Positions 34,546 to 43,593 of a stretch of 64,000 nt of DNA are shown piece by piece. The notes below the pieces were generated by a model that did not search any database, was not told the origin of the DNA, and was given only the letters and a program-made list of their open reading frames with translations. The stretch comes from Asanoa hainanensis. GTDB lineage: Bacteria > Actinomycetota > Actinomycetes > Mycobacteriales > Micromonosporaceae. How positions within the stretch are numbered: the first letter of the stretch is position 1; the number at the start of each line of letters is the position of its first letter. Position numbers and translations under genes: made by a program. The stretch spans positions 62,001 through 126,000 of the forward strand of contig NZ_FZPH01000002.1 of assembly GCF_900188485.1 (NCBI RefSeq). The letters run 5' to 3'.

Positions 34546-35282
34546 CAACGCCGCAGATCCCGCCCCTGGCCCCTCGGGCCGCGCTGCGCTGGAACGTCGT
34601 GCGCCGGGTGGTCTCCGACCTCAACCCGACGACCATCCTGGAGCTGGGCTGCGGGCAGGGCGCGATGGGCACCCGGCTCGCCGGGATGGGCACCTACCTG
34701 GCCGCCGAGCCCGACGACCAGAGCTTCGAGACCGCCCAGGCGCGGATCACCCCGCTGGGCGGCACGGTGATCCACGGCGACCACAACAAGGTCCCCGAGG
34801 GCACGACGTACGACGTGGTGTGCGCCTTCGAGGTCCTGGAGCACATCGCCGACGACGCGGCCGCACTGGCCGGCTGGATGCCGCTGGTCAAGCCCGGCGG
34901 GCACCTGGTGCTGTCGGTGCCGTCCGAGCCTGACCGGTTCGGCCCGTGGGACGAGCTCGTCGGCCACTACCGCCGCTACGACGCGGCGTCGCTGACCGCC
35001 CGCCTCACCGACGCCGGCGGGGTCGACGTCCAGATGATCCACTACGGCTGGCCGCTCGGCTACCTGCTCGACTCGGTCCGCGACCGACTGGCCGGTGGCA
35101 AGACCGCCGAGGGCGACACCGCCGAAGAGCGCACCTCGGGCTCGGGCCGCATCCTCCAGCCGAGCGGCGCCGCCGCCGGCACCCTGATCAAGGCCGCGGT
35201 CGCGCCGTGGATCGGCCTCCAGCGCCTCCGCCCGGGCAAGGGCCCGGGCCTGGTCGCGGTAGCCCAGCGCCCCACCGCGTAA
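34542..35282 (+). CDS. SAM-dependent methyltransferase
   Basis: 246 residues. SAM-binding motif LELGCGQGAMG at about 33-43, acidic strand-two end, and FEVLEHIADD (about 97-106) as in UbiG/Methyltransf_11 enzymes. Coupled to the glycosyltransferase by an ATGA overlap, so a sugar or glycolipid methylation is the likely role (inference). A terminator hairpin follows 18 bases after the stop. Confidence 0.85.
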   Translation: MTTPQIPPLAPRAALRWNVVRRVVSDLNPTTILELGCGQGAMGTRLAGMGTYLAAEPDDQSFETAQARITPLGGTVIHGDHNKVPEGTTYDVVCAFEVLEHIADDAAALAGWMPLVKPGGHLVLSVPSEPDRFGPWDELVGHYRRYDAASLTARLTDAGGVDVQMIHYGWPLGYLLDSVRDRLAGGKTAEGDTAEERTSGSGRILQPSGAAAGTLIKAAVAPWIGLQRLRPGKGPGLVAVAQRPTA

Positions 35283-35299
35283 CGCACATCAGCAGCGCA

Positions 35300-35340
35300 G
35301 CCGCCGCCCTCGGACCATCGGGGCGGCGGCTTGTCTTGTG
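35300..35340 (+). terminator. Terminator of the plus-strand glycan genes
   Basis: Perfect 10-bp stem gccgccgccc / gggcggcggc around an 11-base loop, followed by ttgtcttgtg. Confidence 0.7.
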
Positions 35341-35520
35341 GGGGTGGCGGGCGCGGTAGCCGTTCTCGGATCGCCTGGGTTGGCGGCTTGTCTTGTGGGG
35401 GTGACGTGCGCGGTTGCCGCTGGTGGATCGCCCCCTGGCCGGAAGATGGCCAGTGGCCGGGGGCAGACGTGGTGGCCTTTTCGGATCGCCGGGGGCTCGC
35501 CGCTTGGTTCGTGGCTGCCG
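35325..35520. repeat. Diverged 57-bp tandem repeat between converging operons
   Basis: Two adjacent units start ggcggcttgtcttgtggggg at 35325 and 35382 (period 57) and share cgcggt.gccg and ggatcgcc further on. A third, degenerate copy is visible near 35480-35515. The right part of each unit resembles the terminator stem itself, so the array probably arose by duplication of the terminator region. No coding potential. Confidence 0.7.
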
Positions 35521-35524
35521 ACAG

Positions 35525-35572
35525 ACGAAGCCGCCGCCCCAGCGACCTTTGTCGCGGAGGCGGCGGCTTCGT
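35525..35572 (-). terminator. Terminator of the minus-strand glycan genes
   Basis: A 14-bp perfect stem (acgaagccgccgcc with 35559-35572), extended inside by gcgac / gtcgc around a cttt loop. It lies 13 bases beyond the stop of the GT-C gene and could work for both strands. Confidence 0.75.
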
Positions 35573-35584
35573 GCGTACGCGTGA

Positions 35585-37093
35585 CTAGGGGTTGATCTCC
35601 GCGGACTTGAGGTCGGACATCTTGACCAGGGCGTAGTCGCCGTCCTTGGCGGAGGCCCGGTCGCCGATGTTCTTCGGGAGCCACTTCGGGACGCGGCGGA
35701 GGTCCATCAGCACCAGGTCGGTGGGTTTGGCCGTGGTGCCGTCCAGGACCTCGGGCGTGACGCTCTCGGGTTCCAGGTTCCAGTAGTAGGCGTACCACCG
35801 CGGCGTTGACAGCCCGCCGCCGGCGATCCAGGCGAACTCCTGGCCGGGGCCCGGGTCGTTCTTCGAGACGAGCGTGCCGACGTCCGTGGGCTCGTCGACG
35901 TAGACGCGGTTGACGCGGCCGGTCACGATCACGGCCAGCGCCGCGACCAGGGCCAACCCGGCCGCCGCGGTGCCGACCAGCATCGCCCGGGACGGCACCC
36001 GGGTGCCGAGCCAGCTGATCGCCCGGTCGAGCAGGGCACCCATCCCGACGAGGCCGAGGATCAGCACCGGGTAGTTCCAGTACTCGTGGATGAAGGCGCC
36101 GTTGTTGAGGATGATCGTCCAGAAGCCCTGGAACACGACGGCGAAGGCCATGAAGAGCCGGGTGCGCTTGTCGAGCAGGCCCGCGACCGTGCCGACGACG
36201 AGCAGCACGAGGTACCAGATCGGCAGCAGCGTGTCGAGGTAGTTGACCTGGCGGCCGACGAACTGGCGCGCGGTGAACGTGCCGCCCTGGGTGCGGAACT
36301 CGGCCTGGTTGGTCAGGTCCGCGATGCCGCTGACGCCCACGATGAAGGTCAGGCTGATCGCCAGGCCGACCACCATCGCGCCTCCGATCCAGAGCACGAC
36401 CCGGTCGATCCGGCGGCGGCCGATCAGCAGCCACAGGCCCATGGCGCCGGCGAAGCCGATGCCGGGCCAGGAGACGAGGGTGGAGAGCAGGCCGGCGACC
36501 ACACCGACCGCCAGCAGCCCGCGGGACGGCTGGTAGTCCTTGCGGCGGGCGATCACGACGACCGCGGAGATCAGCAGGATCGGGCCGAGGTCGAACATGA
36601 TCGGCGCGTAGACCCAAAAGAACGTCGTCGACCCCATCAGGCCGACCGCGAGCAGCGTGGCCGACCAGCGCAGGCCGAGCCCCCGCAGCAGCAGCGCGCC
36701 GGCCGGGACGATCAGCAGGGCCAGCAGGTACGGCGAGATCCAGACCTCGATCGGCTGGTCCCCCGGGAACGAGCCGAACAGCGCGGTCAGGATGTTCAGC
36801 AGGGGCGGGTGGTGCGCGTACGCCGAATCGGCGTAGGGCTGCCAGTCGGCGCTGAAATCCGAGCCGACGATGCCCTTCTCGTGCAGGTTGGCCAGGTGGA
36901 GCGCGTACCGGCTGATGATCCGGCCCATGTGGTTGTCGCCGAAGGGCAGGTTGAGCCGGGGGATCCAGGTCGCGGCCAGCGCCAGCGTGATCGCGCCGAC
37001 GCCGAGCCAGCCCCAGCGGTCTTCCTTGGAAGTTTTGGGCCGGGGCGGCTCTTCCGTGGTCTTCTCAGAGGTGGCAACGTCGGTTGCGGTCAT
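35585..37093 (-). CDS. GT-C membrane glycosyltransferase (ArnT/PMT-like)
   Basis: 502 residues. After a charged N-terminus, the first membrane helix leads into WIPRLNLPFGDNHMGRI (about residues 42-58). The aspartate there corresponds in position to the catalytic acidic residue of polyprenyl-phosphate-sugar-dependent GT-C enzymes. The outer loop has AYAHHPPLLN (about 92-101), similar to the HPP motif of ArnT and PMT relatives. About 10-12 hydrophobic segments follow, then a soluble end. It would use a lipid-linked sugar, and the GT2 gene 13 bases upstream could supply it. Confidence 0.8.
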   Translation of the reverse strand: MTATDVATSEKTTEEPPRPKTSKEDRWGWLGVGAITLALAATWIPRLNLPFGDNHMGRIISRYALHLANLHEKGIVGSDFSADWQPYADSAYAHHPPLLNILTALFGSFPGDQPIEVWISPYLLALLIVPAGALLLRGLGLRWSATLLAVGLMGSTTFFWVYAPIMFDLGPILLISAVVVIARRKDYQPSRGLLAVGVVAGLLSTLVSWPGIGFAGAMGLWLLIGRRRIDRVVLWIGGAMVVGLAISLTFIVGVSGIADLTNQAEFRTQGGTFTARQFVGRQVNYLDTLLPIWYLVLLVVGTVAGLLDKRTRLFMAFAVVFQGFWTIILNNGAFIHEYWNYPVLILGLVGMGALLDRAISWLGTRVPSRAMLVGTAAAGLALVAALAVIVTGRVNRVYVDEPTDVGTLVSKNDPGPGQEFAWIAGGGLSTPRWYAYYWNLEPESVTPEVLDGTTAKPTDLVLMDLRRVPKWLPKNIGDRASAKDGDYALVKMSDLKSAEINP

Positions 37094-37106
37094 CGGGGGG
37101 CAGCCT

Positions 37107-38078
37107 CTATTCGGAGCGCGACCGCACGATGAGGTCGGCCAACAGGGCTACGGCCCCGATTATCAGCCCAGCCATCAAGATCATCGTCGTGTTGTTGGCG
37201 ACGCGTACCGGGTGGGCGATCACGTCGTACACGATCTTGATGAGGCCGATGCCAATCAACCACAGCGCGGGCGGCATCAGCACCTTGAGCGGGTTGAAGT
37301 ACATGACCATGCGGACGACCTGAAGGATGTAGCGGTAGGCGTCGCGCACGAAGTGGAACTTCGACGAGCCGGCGCGCTTCGCGTAGTCGATCGCCACGTA
37401 ACGCACGTCGTGCTGGTTGTGCAGGAACGCCATCGTGATGGTCGTCACGCAGGAGAACCCGGGGGGCAGCAGGCGCAGGTAGGGCAGTGACACCTCGCGG
37501 CGGAACGCCCGCAGGCCCGAGTTCAGGTCGGGGATCTTCTGGCCGGCGAGCCGCTCGGCGATCTTGCGGATGACCCACTTGGCCGGCACCCGCAGCATCT
37601 TGTGCGTGCCCTGCTCGCTGGTCCGCGCACCGACCACCTGGTCGATGTTCTGGTCCTTCTCGAGCAGCTGCACGAGCTCGGGAATGCGCTCGTTGGGGTA
37701 GGTCATGTCGGCGTCGGTCCACACGACGATCTCGCCGCGCGCCTCCCGGGTGCCGATGCGGCGGGCCGTGCCCGAGCCACCGTTGCGGTGGAACGGCATC
37801 ACGCGGAGGTTCGCGAAGCGGGTCTCGGCCTCGCGGAGAACGGCGAGCGTGTTGTCGGTCGAGCAGTCGTCGATCGCGAGCAGCTCGTAGCTGTAGCCGC
37901 TGCGGTCCATCGCGGCCGAGATCCGCTCGATCTCCTTCAGCACGTGGTCCTGCTCGTTGTAGCACGGCAGCACGACCGTCACGTCCAGCCGTTCCGGCGC
38001 AGTGACGTCGGCTGGTTCCGCGGCGGCAGACCGCTGCAGGAACCTGTTAGGTGCCGTCATTCCGGTCCACGCTCCCAT
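37107..38078 (-). CDS. GT2 polyprenyl-phosphate sugar synthase
   Basis: 323 residues; ATG 38060 is an alternative start. A GT-A domain starts with DVTVVLPCYNEQDHV (about 32-46), has the nucleotide-binding aspartate (IDDCSTDNT) and the metal-binding VWTDADMTYP (DXD-type) near 118-127. Two membrane helices sit at the C-terminus (about 255-312), as in DPM1/GtrB-type polyprenyl-phosphate mannose or glucose synthases. Directly upstream of the GT-C gene in one operon: donor synthase plus user is the natural reading. Confidence 0.85.
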   Translation of the reverse strand: MGAWTGMTAPNRFLQRSAAAEPADVTAPERLDVTVVLPCYNEQDHVLKEIERISAAMDRSGYSYELLAIDDCSTDNTLAVLREAETRFANLRVMPFHRNGGSGTARRIGTREARGEIVVWTDADMTYPNERIPELVQLLEKDQNIDQVVGARTSEQGTHKMLRVPAKWVIRKIAERLAGQKIPDLNSGLRAFRREVSLPYLRLLPPGFSCVTTITMAFLHNQHDVRYVAIDYAKRAGSSKFHFVRDAYRYILQVVRMVMYFNPLKVLMPPALWLIGIGLIKIVYDVIAHPVRVANNTTMILMAGLIIGAVALLADLIVRSRSE

Positions 38079-38117
38079 CGGGGGCGACCGAATCGAATGG
38101 CCGCCGCAAGGTGTCAG

Positions 38118-38123
38118 ACTCTA
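38118..38123 (-). promoter_or_regulatory. Candidate -10 box for the GT2-GT-C operon
   Basis: On the minus strand TAGAGT lies about 40 bases before the GT2 start. The -35 region is not recognisable. Confidence 0.3.
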
Positions 38124-38241
38124 GCAATGCCCGCGCAAAGGATAGTGCCACGCGTTGCTGTGCGGGTCATCGGCCGACACCGTCGCCCGCGGTATGTAAA
38201 TGGGCGCGCGGTGTGACAGAACCGTCTTTCTGGAGTGCGGT

Positions 38242-39195
38242 GTGAGTGCGATGAGCTTTCGCCGGCTCGGCAACTCGGGACTTGTTGTCTCGGTTGCCGG
38301 CGTCGGTTGCAACACCTTCGGCCGCGATATCGACCAACAGGGCGCAGCCGCCGTTGTCGATACCGCGCTTGATCTCGGAATTAACTTCTTCGACACGTCC
38401 GATACATATGGCGGCGCCGGGCACGAACTCTCGGAGCGCTTCCTCGGCGCGGCGCTCAAGGGCCGCCGCGACGACGTGGTCGTGGCGACCAAGTTCGGCA
38501 AGCCGATGTCCGGGATCAACGGTCCTGACTTCGGCGCGCGCGGTGCCCGCCGCTATGTGATGCGGGCGGTCGAGAGCTCGCTGCGGCGCCTGGAGACCGA
38601 CCACATCGACCTCTATCAGATGCACGAGCCGGACCCGGCGACGCCGATCGAGGAGACCCTGTCGGCGCTCGACGATCTGGTCACGGCCGGAAAGGTGCGG
38701 TATATCGGTTGTTCCAACTTCGCGGCCTGGCAGGTGGCCGACGCCGCCTGGGTGTCCCGGACCCGCGGCTGGGCGCCGTTCGTCAGCGTGCAGAACCACT
38801 ACAGCCTGCTCAACCGCGAGGTCGAGGCCGAGCTGGTGCCCGCCTGCGAGCGGTTCGGGCTGGGGCTGTTGCCGTTCTTCCCGCTGGAGAGCGGCCTGTT
38901 GACCGGCAAGTACCGCGAGGGCCAGGCGGCGCCGGCCGGCACCCGGCTGACCCAGGAACGGTTCAGGCAGCGGCTCGACCACGCGCCGTGGTCTCGGATC
39001 GAGGCATTGCGTTCGTACGCGTCATCGCGTGGGCTCTCCCTGCTCGATGTGGCCCTGGGCGGGCTGGCCGCGCAGCCGGCGGTCGCGTCGGTGATCGCTG
39101 GGGCCACCACGCCGGACCAGATCCGCGAGAACACGGCCGCGGTGCGGTGGCAACCCTCCGCGGCGGATCTGTCCGCGTTGCGCGCGCTCGGGTGA
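38242..39195 (+). CDS. Aldo/keto reductase
   Basis: 317 residues from GTG 38242, which has GGAG six bases upstream; ATG 38251 is the alternative. The TIM-barrel catalytic set is visible: D and Y in NFFDTSDTYGGAGHE, K in VVATKFGKP and H in LYQMHEPD. The NADPH-binding end VASVIAGATTPDQIRENTAA is typical of AKR enzymes. The physiological substrate is unknown. Divergent from the glycan operon with 163 bases between. Confidence 0.88.
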   Translation: MSAMSFRRLGNSGLVVSVAGVGCNTFGRDIDQQGAAAVVDTALDLGINFFDTSDTYGGAGHELSERFLGAALKGRRDDVVVATKFGKPMSGINGPDFGARGARRYVMRAVESSLRRLETDHIDLYQMHEPDPATPIEETLSALDDLVTAGKVRYIGCSNFAAWQVADAAWVSRTRGWAPFVSVQNHYSLLNREVEAELVPACERFGLGLLPFFPLESGLLTGKYREGQAAPAGTRLTQERFRQRLDHAPWSRIEALRSYASSRGLSLLDVALGGLAAQPAVASVIAGATTPDQIRENTAAVRWQPSAADLSALRALG

Positions 39196-39284
39196 GCCGC
39201 CTGTCGATCGTTAGTGCGATTTAGTCCGTTGCTCGGCCCGCCTCTCGTGCTACCTGGTGTAGGACGAGAGGCGGGAGGAAACCC

Positions 39285-40091
39285 ATGACACCACTCGCGG
39301 TACTCGCGATCGGCGGTTCGGACTCCAGTGGCGGATCCGGGCTGCAGGCCGACCTGAAGGTCTTCGCGGCGCTGCGGCTCTACGGGGCGACGGTCGCGAC
39401 CTCGGTGACCGCCCAGAGCACCCGCGGCGTGCAGGACGTGTTCGAGCTACCGGGCAACGTCGTCTCGGCGCAGCTCTCCGCGGTGCTCGACGACATGCCG
39501 ATCGCCGCGGTCAAGGTAGGAATGCTGGCGACGGCCGAGGCGGCGGCGGCCGTGACCGCCAAGGCCCGCGCGGGGGCTCTGCCCAACCTGGTCCTCGACC
39601 CGGTTCTGGAGGCCGCCGCCGGCCGCCGCCGGGGCGTGATCACGGCTCTCGAGCGCCTGCTGCCCTACGCCACGGTGGTGACTCCGAACCGGGAGGAGGC
39701 GTCGGCCCTGGTGGGTTGGGACGTCTCGACCCCGGCCGACATGGCCGGCGCGGCGGCGCAGATCGCCGCGAAGGGCCCGAAGTTCGTGGTCGTGACGGGC
39801 GGCGACATGGTCGCGGGCGACGAGGCGGTCGACGCGGTCTGGACCGATGCCGGCGCCCGCTTCCTGCGCTACCCGAGGGTCCAAACCCGCAACACCCGAG
39901 GCACCGGCGCCACGTTCTCAGCGGCGATAGCGGCCCGCCTGGCCCAGGGCGAAGAGGTACTGGAGGCGTTGGTAGCCGCCAAGGAATACGTCTCCCGCGC
40001 CCTGTCGGGCGCACGCGACTGGCAGCTGGGCAACGGCACCGGCCCCCTGGACCACTTCGGCTGGTCAACCTTCGCCGCGTTCTCGGCCTAG
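39285..40091 (+). CDS. thiD: Hydroxymethylpyrimidine/phosphomethylpyrimidine kinase
   Basis: Phosphorylates HMP and HMP-P in thiamine synthesis. 268 residues with AGGCGGGAGGAAA as ribosome site. Ribokinase-like fold: IGGSDSSGGSGLQADLK at residues 9-25, VLDPVLEAAAGRR near 104, and the anion-hole/catalytic region RNTRGTGATFSAAIAARL near 203, where most ThiD have GTGCTFS. It stands apart from other thiamine genes here. The large minus-strand gene converges with it. Confidence 0.88.
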   Translation: MTPLAVLAIGGSDSSGGSGLQADLKVFAALRLYGATVATSVTAQSTRGVQDVFELPGNVVSAQLSAVLDDMPIAAVKVGMLATAEAAAAVTAKARAGALPNLVLDPVLEAAAGRRRGVITALERLLPYATVVTPNREEASALVGWDVSTPADMAGAAAQIAAKGPKFVVVTGGDMVAGDEAVDAVWTDAGARFLRYPRVQTRNTRGTGATFSAAIAARLAQGEEVLEALVAAKEYVSRALSGARDWQLGNGTGPLDHFGWSTFAAFSA

Positions 40092-40187
40092 CCGCCGTGG
40101 CGGCGCCGCCCTTGGCGAGCCGGTCCCGGCGCGGCCGTCTTGGCGCGCCAGGTCTTGGCGGGGCCGTCCTGGCGCGGCGGTCCTGGC
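40092..40187. other. GC-rich spacer with degenerate ggcg/gtcctggc repeats
   Basis: A short convergent spacer containing gccgcc / ggcggc (perfect 6-bp hairpin) and several imperfect copies of a ggccgtcttggcgcg motif about 20-25 bases apart. It may act as a terminator for both genes. Confidence 0.4.
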
Positions 40188-43100
40188 TCAGTCGTCCTTT
40201 CGCTGGGTTGTCGACCGCAGGCTGCGGCGTGGTGTGTCGTCGCGGCGGCGTTCGTTGAGCGGCTCGGGGGCGCCGAGCGCCGTGACCCAGTCGACGTATT
40301 CCTCGTCGCGCTGGCCGATCGGCTTGTCGCTGCCCTTGTCGCCCTTGCCGCGGCGGCCGCGGGCGGGCTCGGGCGTCGGGTCGCCAGCCGGTTCGGCGGG
40401 CGCCTCGGCGGACTCGGCGCTGTCGTTCTTCTTGCGCCGGAACAGCCCGCGGGACGGCGCTGGCTCGGCGGCGTCGGGTTTGGCGTCGTCAGGTTTGGCC
40501 GCGTCGGTCCGGGTTGGCGCCGGGTCGTCGATGTCCCAACTGCCCGTGTCACCGTCGTCGGCTCGCTTCTGGCCGCTGCCCAGGTCGACGCTGCGCAGGT
40601 GGCGGTCCGAACGTCCGGACTTCCGGCCGCCCCGGTCCTTCGCGGGGGTGCCGCCGTCGGCGGGTGACTCGGCGGGCGGCTGGTCTTCGGCGCCGCGGGC
40701 CCGGTCGGCCCAGGACCGTCGGCCGCCGTCGTCCGTGCCGTCGGGCACCGAGCCGAGGTGCGGCCGTGCCTCGGTCGGCCCACCGCCGAAGCGGGGCTGG
40801 CCCGACCCGCTGTCCCGGTCGTACGCACCGCCGTCGCGGTCAAGGCTGCCTGGCCGCGGGCCTGGCGTGCCGCCGTCGCGGTCAGAGCCACCTGGCCGCG
40901 AGCCCGGCGTGCCGCCGTCGCGGTCGAATGCGCCCGGCCGTGGGTTGGCCGAGCCGGCGTCGAAGCTGCCGCGCGAGTCGGCGGTGCCCTGGTCACGGTC
41001 GGCCCAGCCGCCGGTGGTCTCCGCGTCCTGGTCGCCACCGCCGAAGCGGCCGCTGACCAGCCCGCCGAAGCCGAAGCCGCGCGGACCGGTCGGCGTCTGG
41101 CCGGCCGTAGTGGGCACGCTGTCAGCGGCCGCCGGTGCGGGGTCCGCTGCCGCCGGCACCTCCACCCAGTCGGTCTCGGTCGGCGCCGGCTCCGACTTGT
41201 TCTTGCGGCGGAAGAGACCGCGGCGCTTCTGCTCCGGCGCCGGCTTGGCCGGTGCGGCCTCCGTCGTCGGCGGCTCGGTGCGGGCGTCGGCCGTCGCCTC
41301 GCTGCCCGAGCCCGGCGTGATCGGTGGCGGTGGGGTCCAGGCCGGCGGCGCGAGCCGCCAATCCGGCATCTCTCCGCTGGTCTCCGCCGACCCGGCGGTC
41401 GCCGCCGGCCGCGTCGAGCCGCCGGACCAGTCGGATCGCCCGCCCCAGTCCGACGAGTCCGGTCCTGCCGAGCCGCCGGTCGGGTCGCTGAGCTGGTCGG
41501 GTTGCCCGTGTCGCCCCGCGCCGGCCTCCCTGGTCGGGTCGTCGAGCCGCACCGGACCGCCGCGCCGCCCTGAGCCACTCGACCGGGGCGACTGGTCGGG
41601 TAGGTCGACCGGCGCCAGCCCGCCGCCGTCTCCCACGCCTGGCTGGCGGGGCACCCGGTTCGGCGTCGCCGGCTGCGGCCGGATCGCGCTGGGCCGCTGG
41701 GTCACCTCACCGTCGTCGCGCCGCTGCGGGCCGTTGGCCGGCACCACGGGCACTGACGCGGGTGTGAAGCTCGAGGTCTTGTCGGTGCGCCAGTCGCCCG
41801 GACCGCTCGCGGGCTGCCGGTCGAAGGGCCTGATCGGCGTCGGCTCGGGGCCCGGCGGCGGCGAGACGACCTCCGGCTGGCGTGGCGGCGCGACCGGCTT
41901 CGGCGGGTTGAACAACGAACCACCCGTCGAACCTTCGCCGGCCTGCGGCGGCGTCGACCGTTCCACATCGCCAAGATCCCGCGCCCGACCCCGGCCGGAC
42001 CCGCCGAGCGAGTCGTCCCGGCCCGCGGAAGCACCCGAGCCGAAGCTGCCGAGGGAGTCGTCGCGGCTAGCGGACGCACTGGACCCAAAGCTCCCGAGCG
42101 AGTCGTCGCGGTCTGCGGACGGACCGGAGCCGAAGCTGCCAAGCGAGTCGTCGCGGCCACCGGACGCACTGGAGCCGAAGCTCCCAAGTGAGTCGCCGCG
42201 GCCCGAGGACGGACCGGAGCCGAAGCCGCCAGGGGAGTCGTCGCGGCTAGCGGACCGACTGGAGCCAAAGCTCCCGAGCGGGTCGTCGCGGGCTGCGGAC
42301 GGACCGGAGCCGAAGCCGCCAAGCGAGTCGTCGCGCCCTGCCGACGGACCCGAGCCGAAGCCGCCAAGCGAGTCATCGCGGCCCGAGCCGAAGCTGCCGC
42401 TGTGGCCGTCATCCAGGATGTCGCGCCGGTTTCCTGGCCCGCCGAGCGGGTCGCGCCCGAACCCGCCGCCGCTCGTCGCGCCTGGCGGGTCGAGGTCGTC
42501 GCGGTCGAACGAGCTCGTCGGCTTGTCGTCACCGAACCGACCGTCCGACTTGCCGGTGCCCCAGGCGTCGAACGTGCGCGTTTCCTCGTCGCGGTCCGCC
42601 GTCACCTCAGGCGACCCGGGGAAGACCTCCGCCGTGTGGTCGCCGTGCCGGCCCGGCGGGTCCGTCGCCGGTCGTGCGCCGGTGAGTTGCCGGGCCACCG
42701 CGGCCAGGACCGAGCCGAGACCGCCCGCAGCCACCGCGATCAGCGCACCCCAGTAGGGCGCCGCCTGGTAGCGGTCGGGGTCGTCGCCCGGGCCCGCGAT
42801 CAGATAGGCCAGCGCGAGCAGAGCGGGCCCCACCACGCCGGACACCGCGACCGGAATCACCGGCAACCCGCGCCAGCGGGCCAGCAGGCCGATGCCGGCC
42901 CCGGCCGCCAGTGCGATCGCCGGCATCACGATCACGGCCAGCCGCTGCGCGAGGCTGCCACCGAGCCAGCTCGCGTCGAGCACGCCCAGGCGTACGGCGG
43001 GCAACGGGTCGTCAGGCCCCAGCGACGGAGCCACCGACAGCAGCGCGACCAGCCAGACCACGACGGTGACCGCGCCGAGGTTGAGCCCGACAACCCGCTG

Positions 43101-43523
43101 GGACAGCACCGCCACGGCCGCGAACACCCCGACCAGGGCGCCCAGGACGGCGGACAGGCCCGCGATCGTGACCGCGTTGCCGGACGGAATCGTGGCCACC
43201 CGGGACGGCAACATCGCGAGCGGAGCGACCGCCATCGCGCCGACACCGCCGGCGACGGCCACCGCCACCCGTGAGCCGAGCGTCGGTCGTAGGTCGTCGC
43301 GCGCGGCCAGCCAGGCACCCGCCAGGGCGCCGGCGACCGCGGCCAGCATCGCGAACCACGCCACCCAGGCGAGGTGTGCCGTCCACTGCCCAGGTGACTG
43401 CTCGAAGTCACGGGCGAACCGCACCACGCCCAAGCCATAAGCGAAGCCGAGTTGACCGGCACCAGCGAGCAGGCCGACGCCGAGCGCCGCGAGCAGCACC
43501 CTGCCCCAGGTCCGATAGGCCAT
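40188..43523 (-). CDS. Large membrane protein with repeat-rich disordered tail
   Basis: 1111 residues from ATG 43523; the frame is open 12 codons further up. Roughly the first 290 residues hold about eight hydrophobic segments (first one RVLLAALGVGLLAGAGQLGF). The remaining 800 are Gly/Ser/Pro/Asp-rich and surely disordered. Tandem 15-residue units of the type RDDSLGSFGSGPSAG occur about eight times (DNA about 42006-42390), then a 14-residue DRDGGTPGSRPGG repeat near 40820-40940. Two copies of RGLFRRKNKSE / RGLFRRKKNDS suggest short basic docking motifs. No known domain; likely a cell-surface or envelope-scaffold protein (inference). Confidence 0.75.
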   Translation of the reverse strand: MAYRTWGRVLLAALGVGLLAGAGQLGFAYGLGVVRFARDFEQSPGQWTAHLAWVAWFAMLAAVAGALAGAWLAARDDLRPTLGSRVAVAVAGGVGAMAVAPLAMLPSRVATIPSGNAVTIAGLSAVLGALVGVFAAVAVLSQRVVGLNLGAVTVVVWLVALLSVAPSLGPDDPLPAVRLGVLDASWLGGSLAQRLAVIVMPAIALAAGAGIGLLARWRGLPVIPVAVSGVVGPALLALAYLIAGPGDDPDRYQAAPYWGALIAVAAGGLGSVLAAVARQLTGARPATDPPGRHGDHTAEVFPGSPEVTADRDEETRTFDAWGTGKSDGRFGDDKPTSSFDRDDLDPPGATSGGGFGRDPLGGPGNRRDILDDGHSGSFGSGRDDSLGGFGSGPSAGRDDSLGGFGSGPSAARDDPLGSFGSSRSASRDDSPGGFGSGPSSGRGDSLGSFGSSASGGRDDSLGSFGSGPSADRDDSLGSFGSSASASRDDSLGSFGSGASAGRDDSLGGSGRGRARDLGDVERSTPPQAGEGSTGGSLFNPPKPVAPPRQPEVVSPPPGPEPTPIRPFDRQPASGPGDWRTDKTSSFTPASVPVVPANGPQRRDDGEVTQRPSAIRPQPATPNRVPRQPGVGDGGGLAPVDLPDQSPRSSGSGRRGGPVRLDDPTREAGAGRHGQPDQLSDPTGGSAGPDSSDWGGRSDWSGGSTRPAATAGSAETSGEMPDWRLAPPAWTPPPPITPGSGSEATADARTEPPTTEAAPAKPAPEQKRRGLFRRKNKSEPAPTETDWVEVPAAADPAPAAADSVPTTAGQTPTGPRGFGFGGLVSGRFGGGDQDAETTGGWADRDQGTADSRGSFDAGSANPRPGAFDRDGGTPGSRPGGSDRDGGTPGPRPGSLDRDGGAYDRDSGSGQPRFGGGPTEARPHLGSVPDGTDDGGRRSWADRARGAEDQPPAESPADGGTPAKDRGGRKSGRSDRHLRSVDLGSGQKRADDGDTGSWDIDDPAPTRTDAAKPDDAKPDAAEPAPSRGLFRRKKNDSAESAEAPAEPAGDPTPEPARGRRGKGDKGSDKPIGQRDEEYVDWVTALGAPEPLNERRRDDTPRRSLRSTTQRKDD
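42006..42390 (-). repeat. 45-bp minisatellite inside the large membrane-protein gene
   Basis: About eight direct units of 45 bp encode RDDSLGSFGSGPSAG variants. Units alternate between a GPSA and an ASAS-type ending, pointing to a 90-bp higher-order unit. Copy number is a good candidate for strain-to-strain variation. Confidence 0.8.
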
Positions 43524-43574
43524 GCGGGCACGGTACGGCCCACGCCAGCCGACCGCCACCCGCCGATCGGAGAC

Positions 43575-43583
43575 TGTGGATAA
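43575..43583 (-). promoter_or_regulatory. DnaA-box-like site
   Basis: On the minus strand the sequence reads TTATCCACA, the classical DnaA box, between the toxin gene stop and the start of the large membrane-protein gene. A single isolated box may be coincidental. Confidence 0.35.
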
Positions 43584-43593
43584 CTACGCAGGG

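Noticed and set aside
42006-42390. Regular repeats considered as a CRISPR array
   Set aside because: The units are directly adjacent coding repeats of 45 bp with no unique spacers, inside an open frame.
40234-42756. 840-codon plus-strand open frame opposite the large repeat protein
   Set aside because: Ser/Pro/Arg-rich mirror of the repeat region; the minus-strand frame has proper membrane segments and a start.
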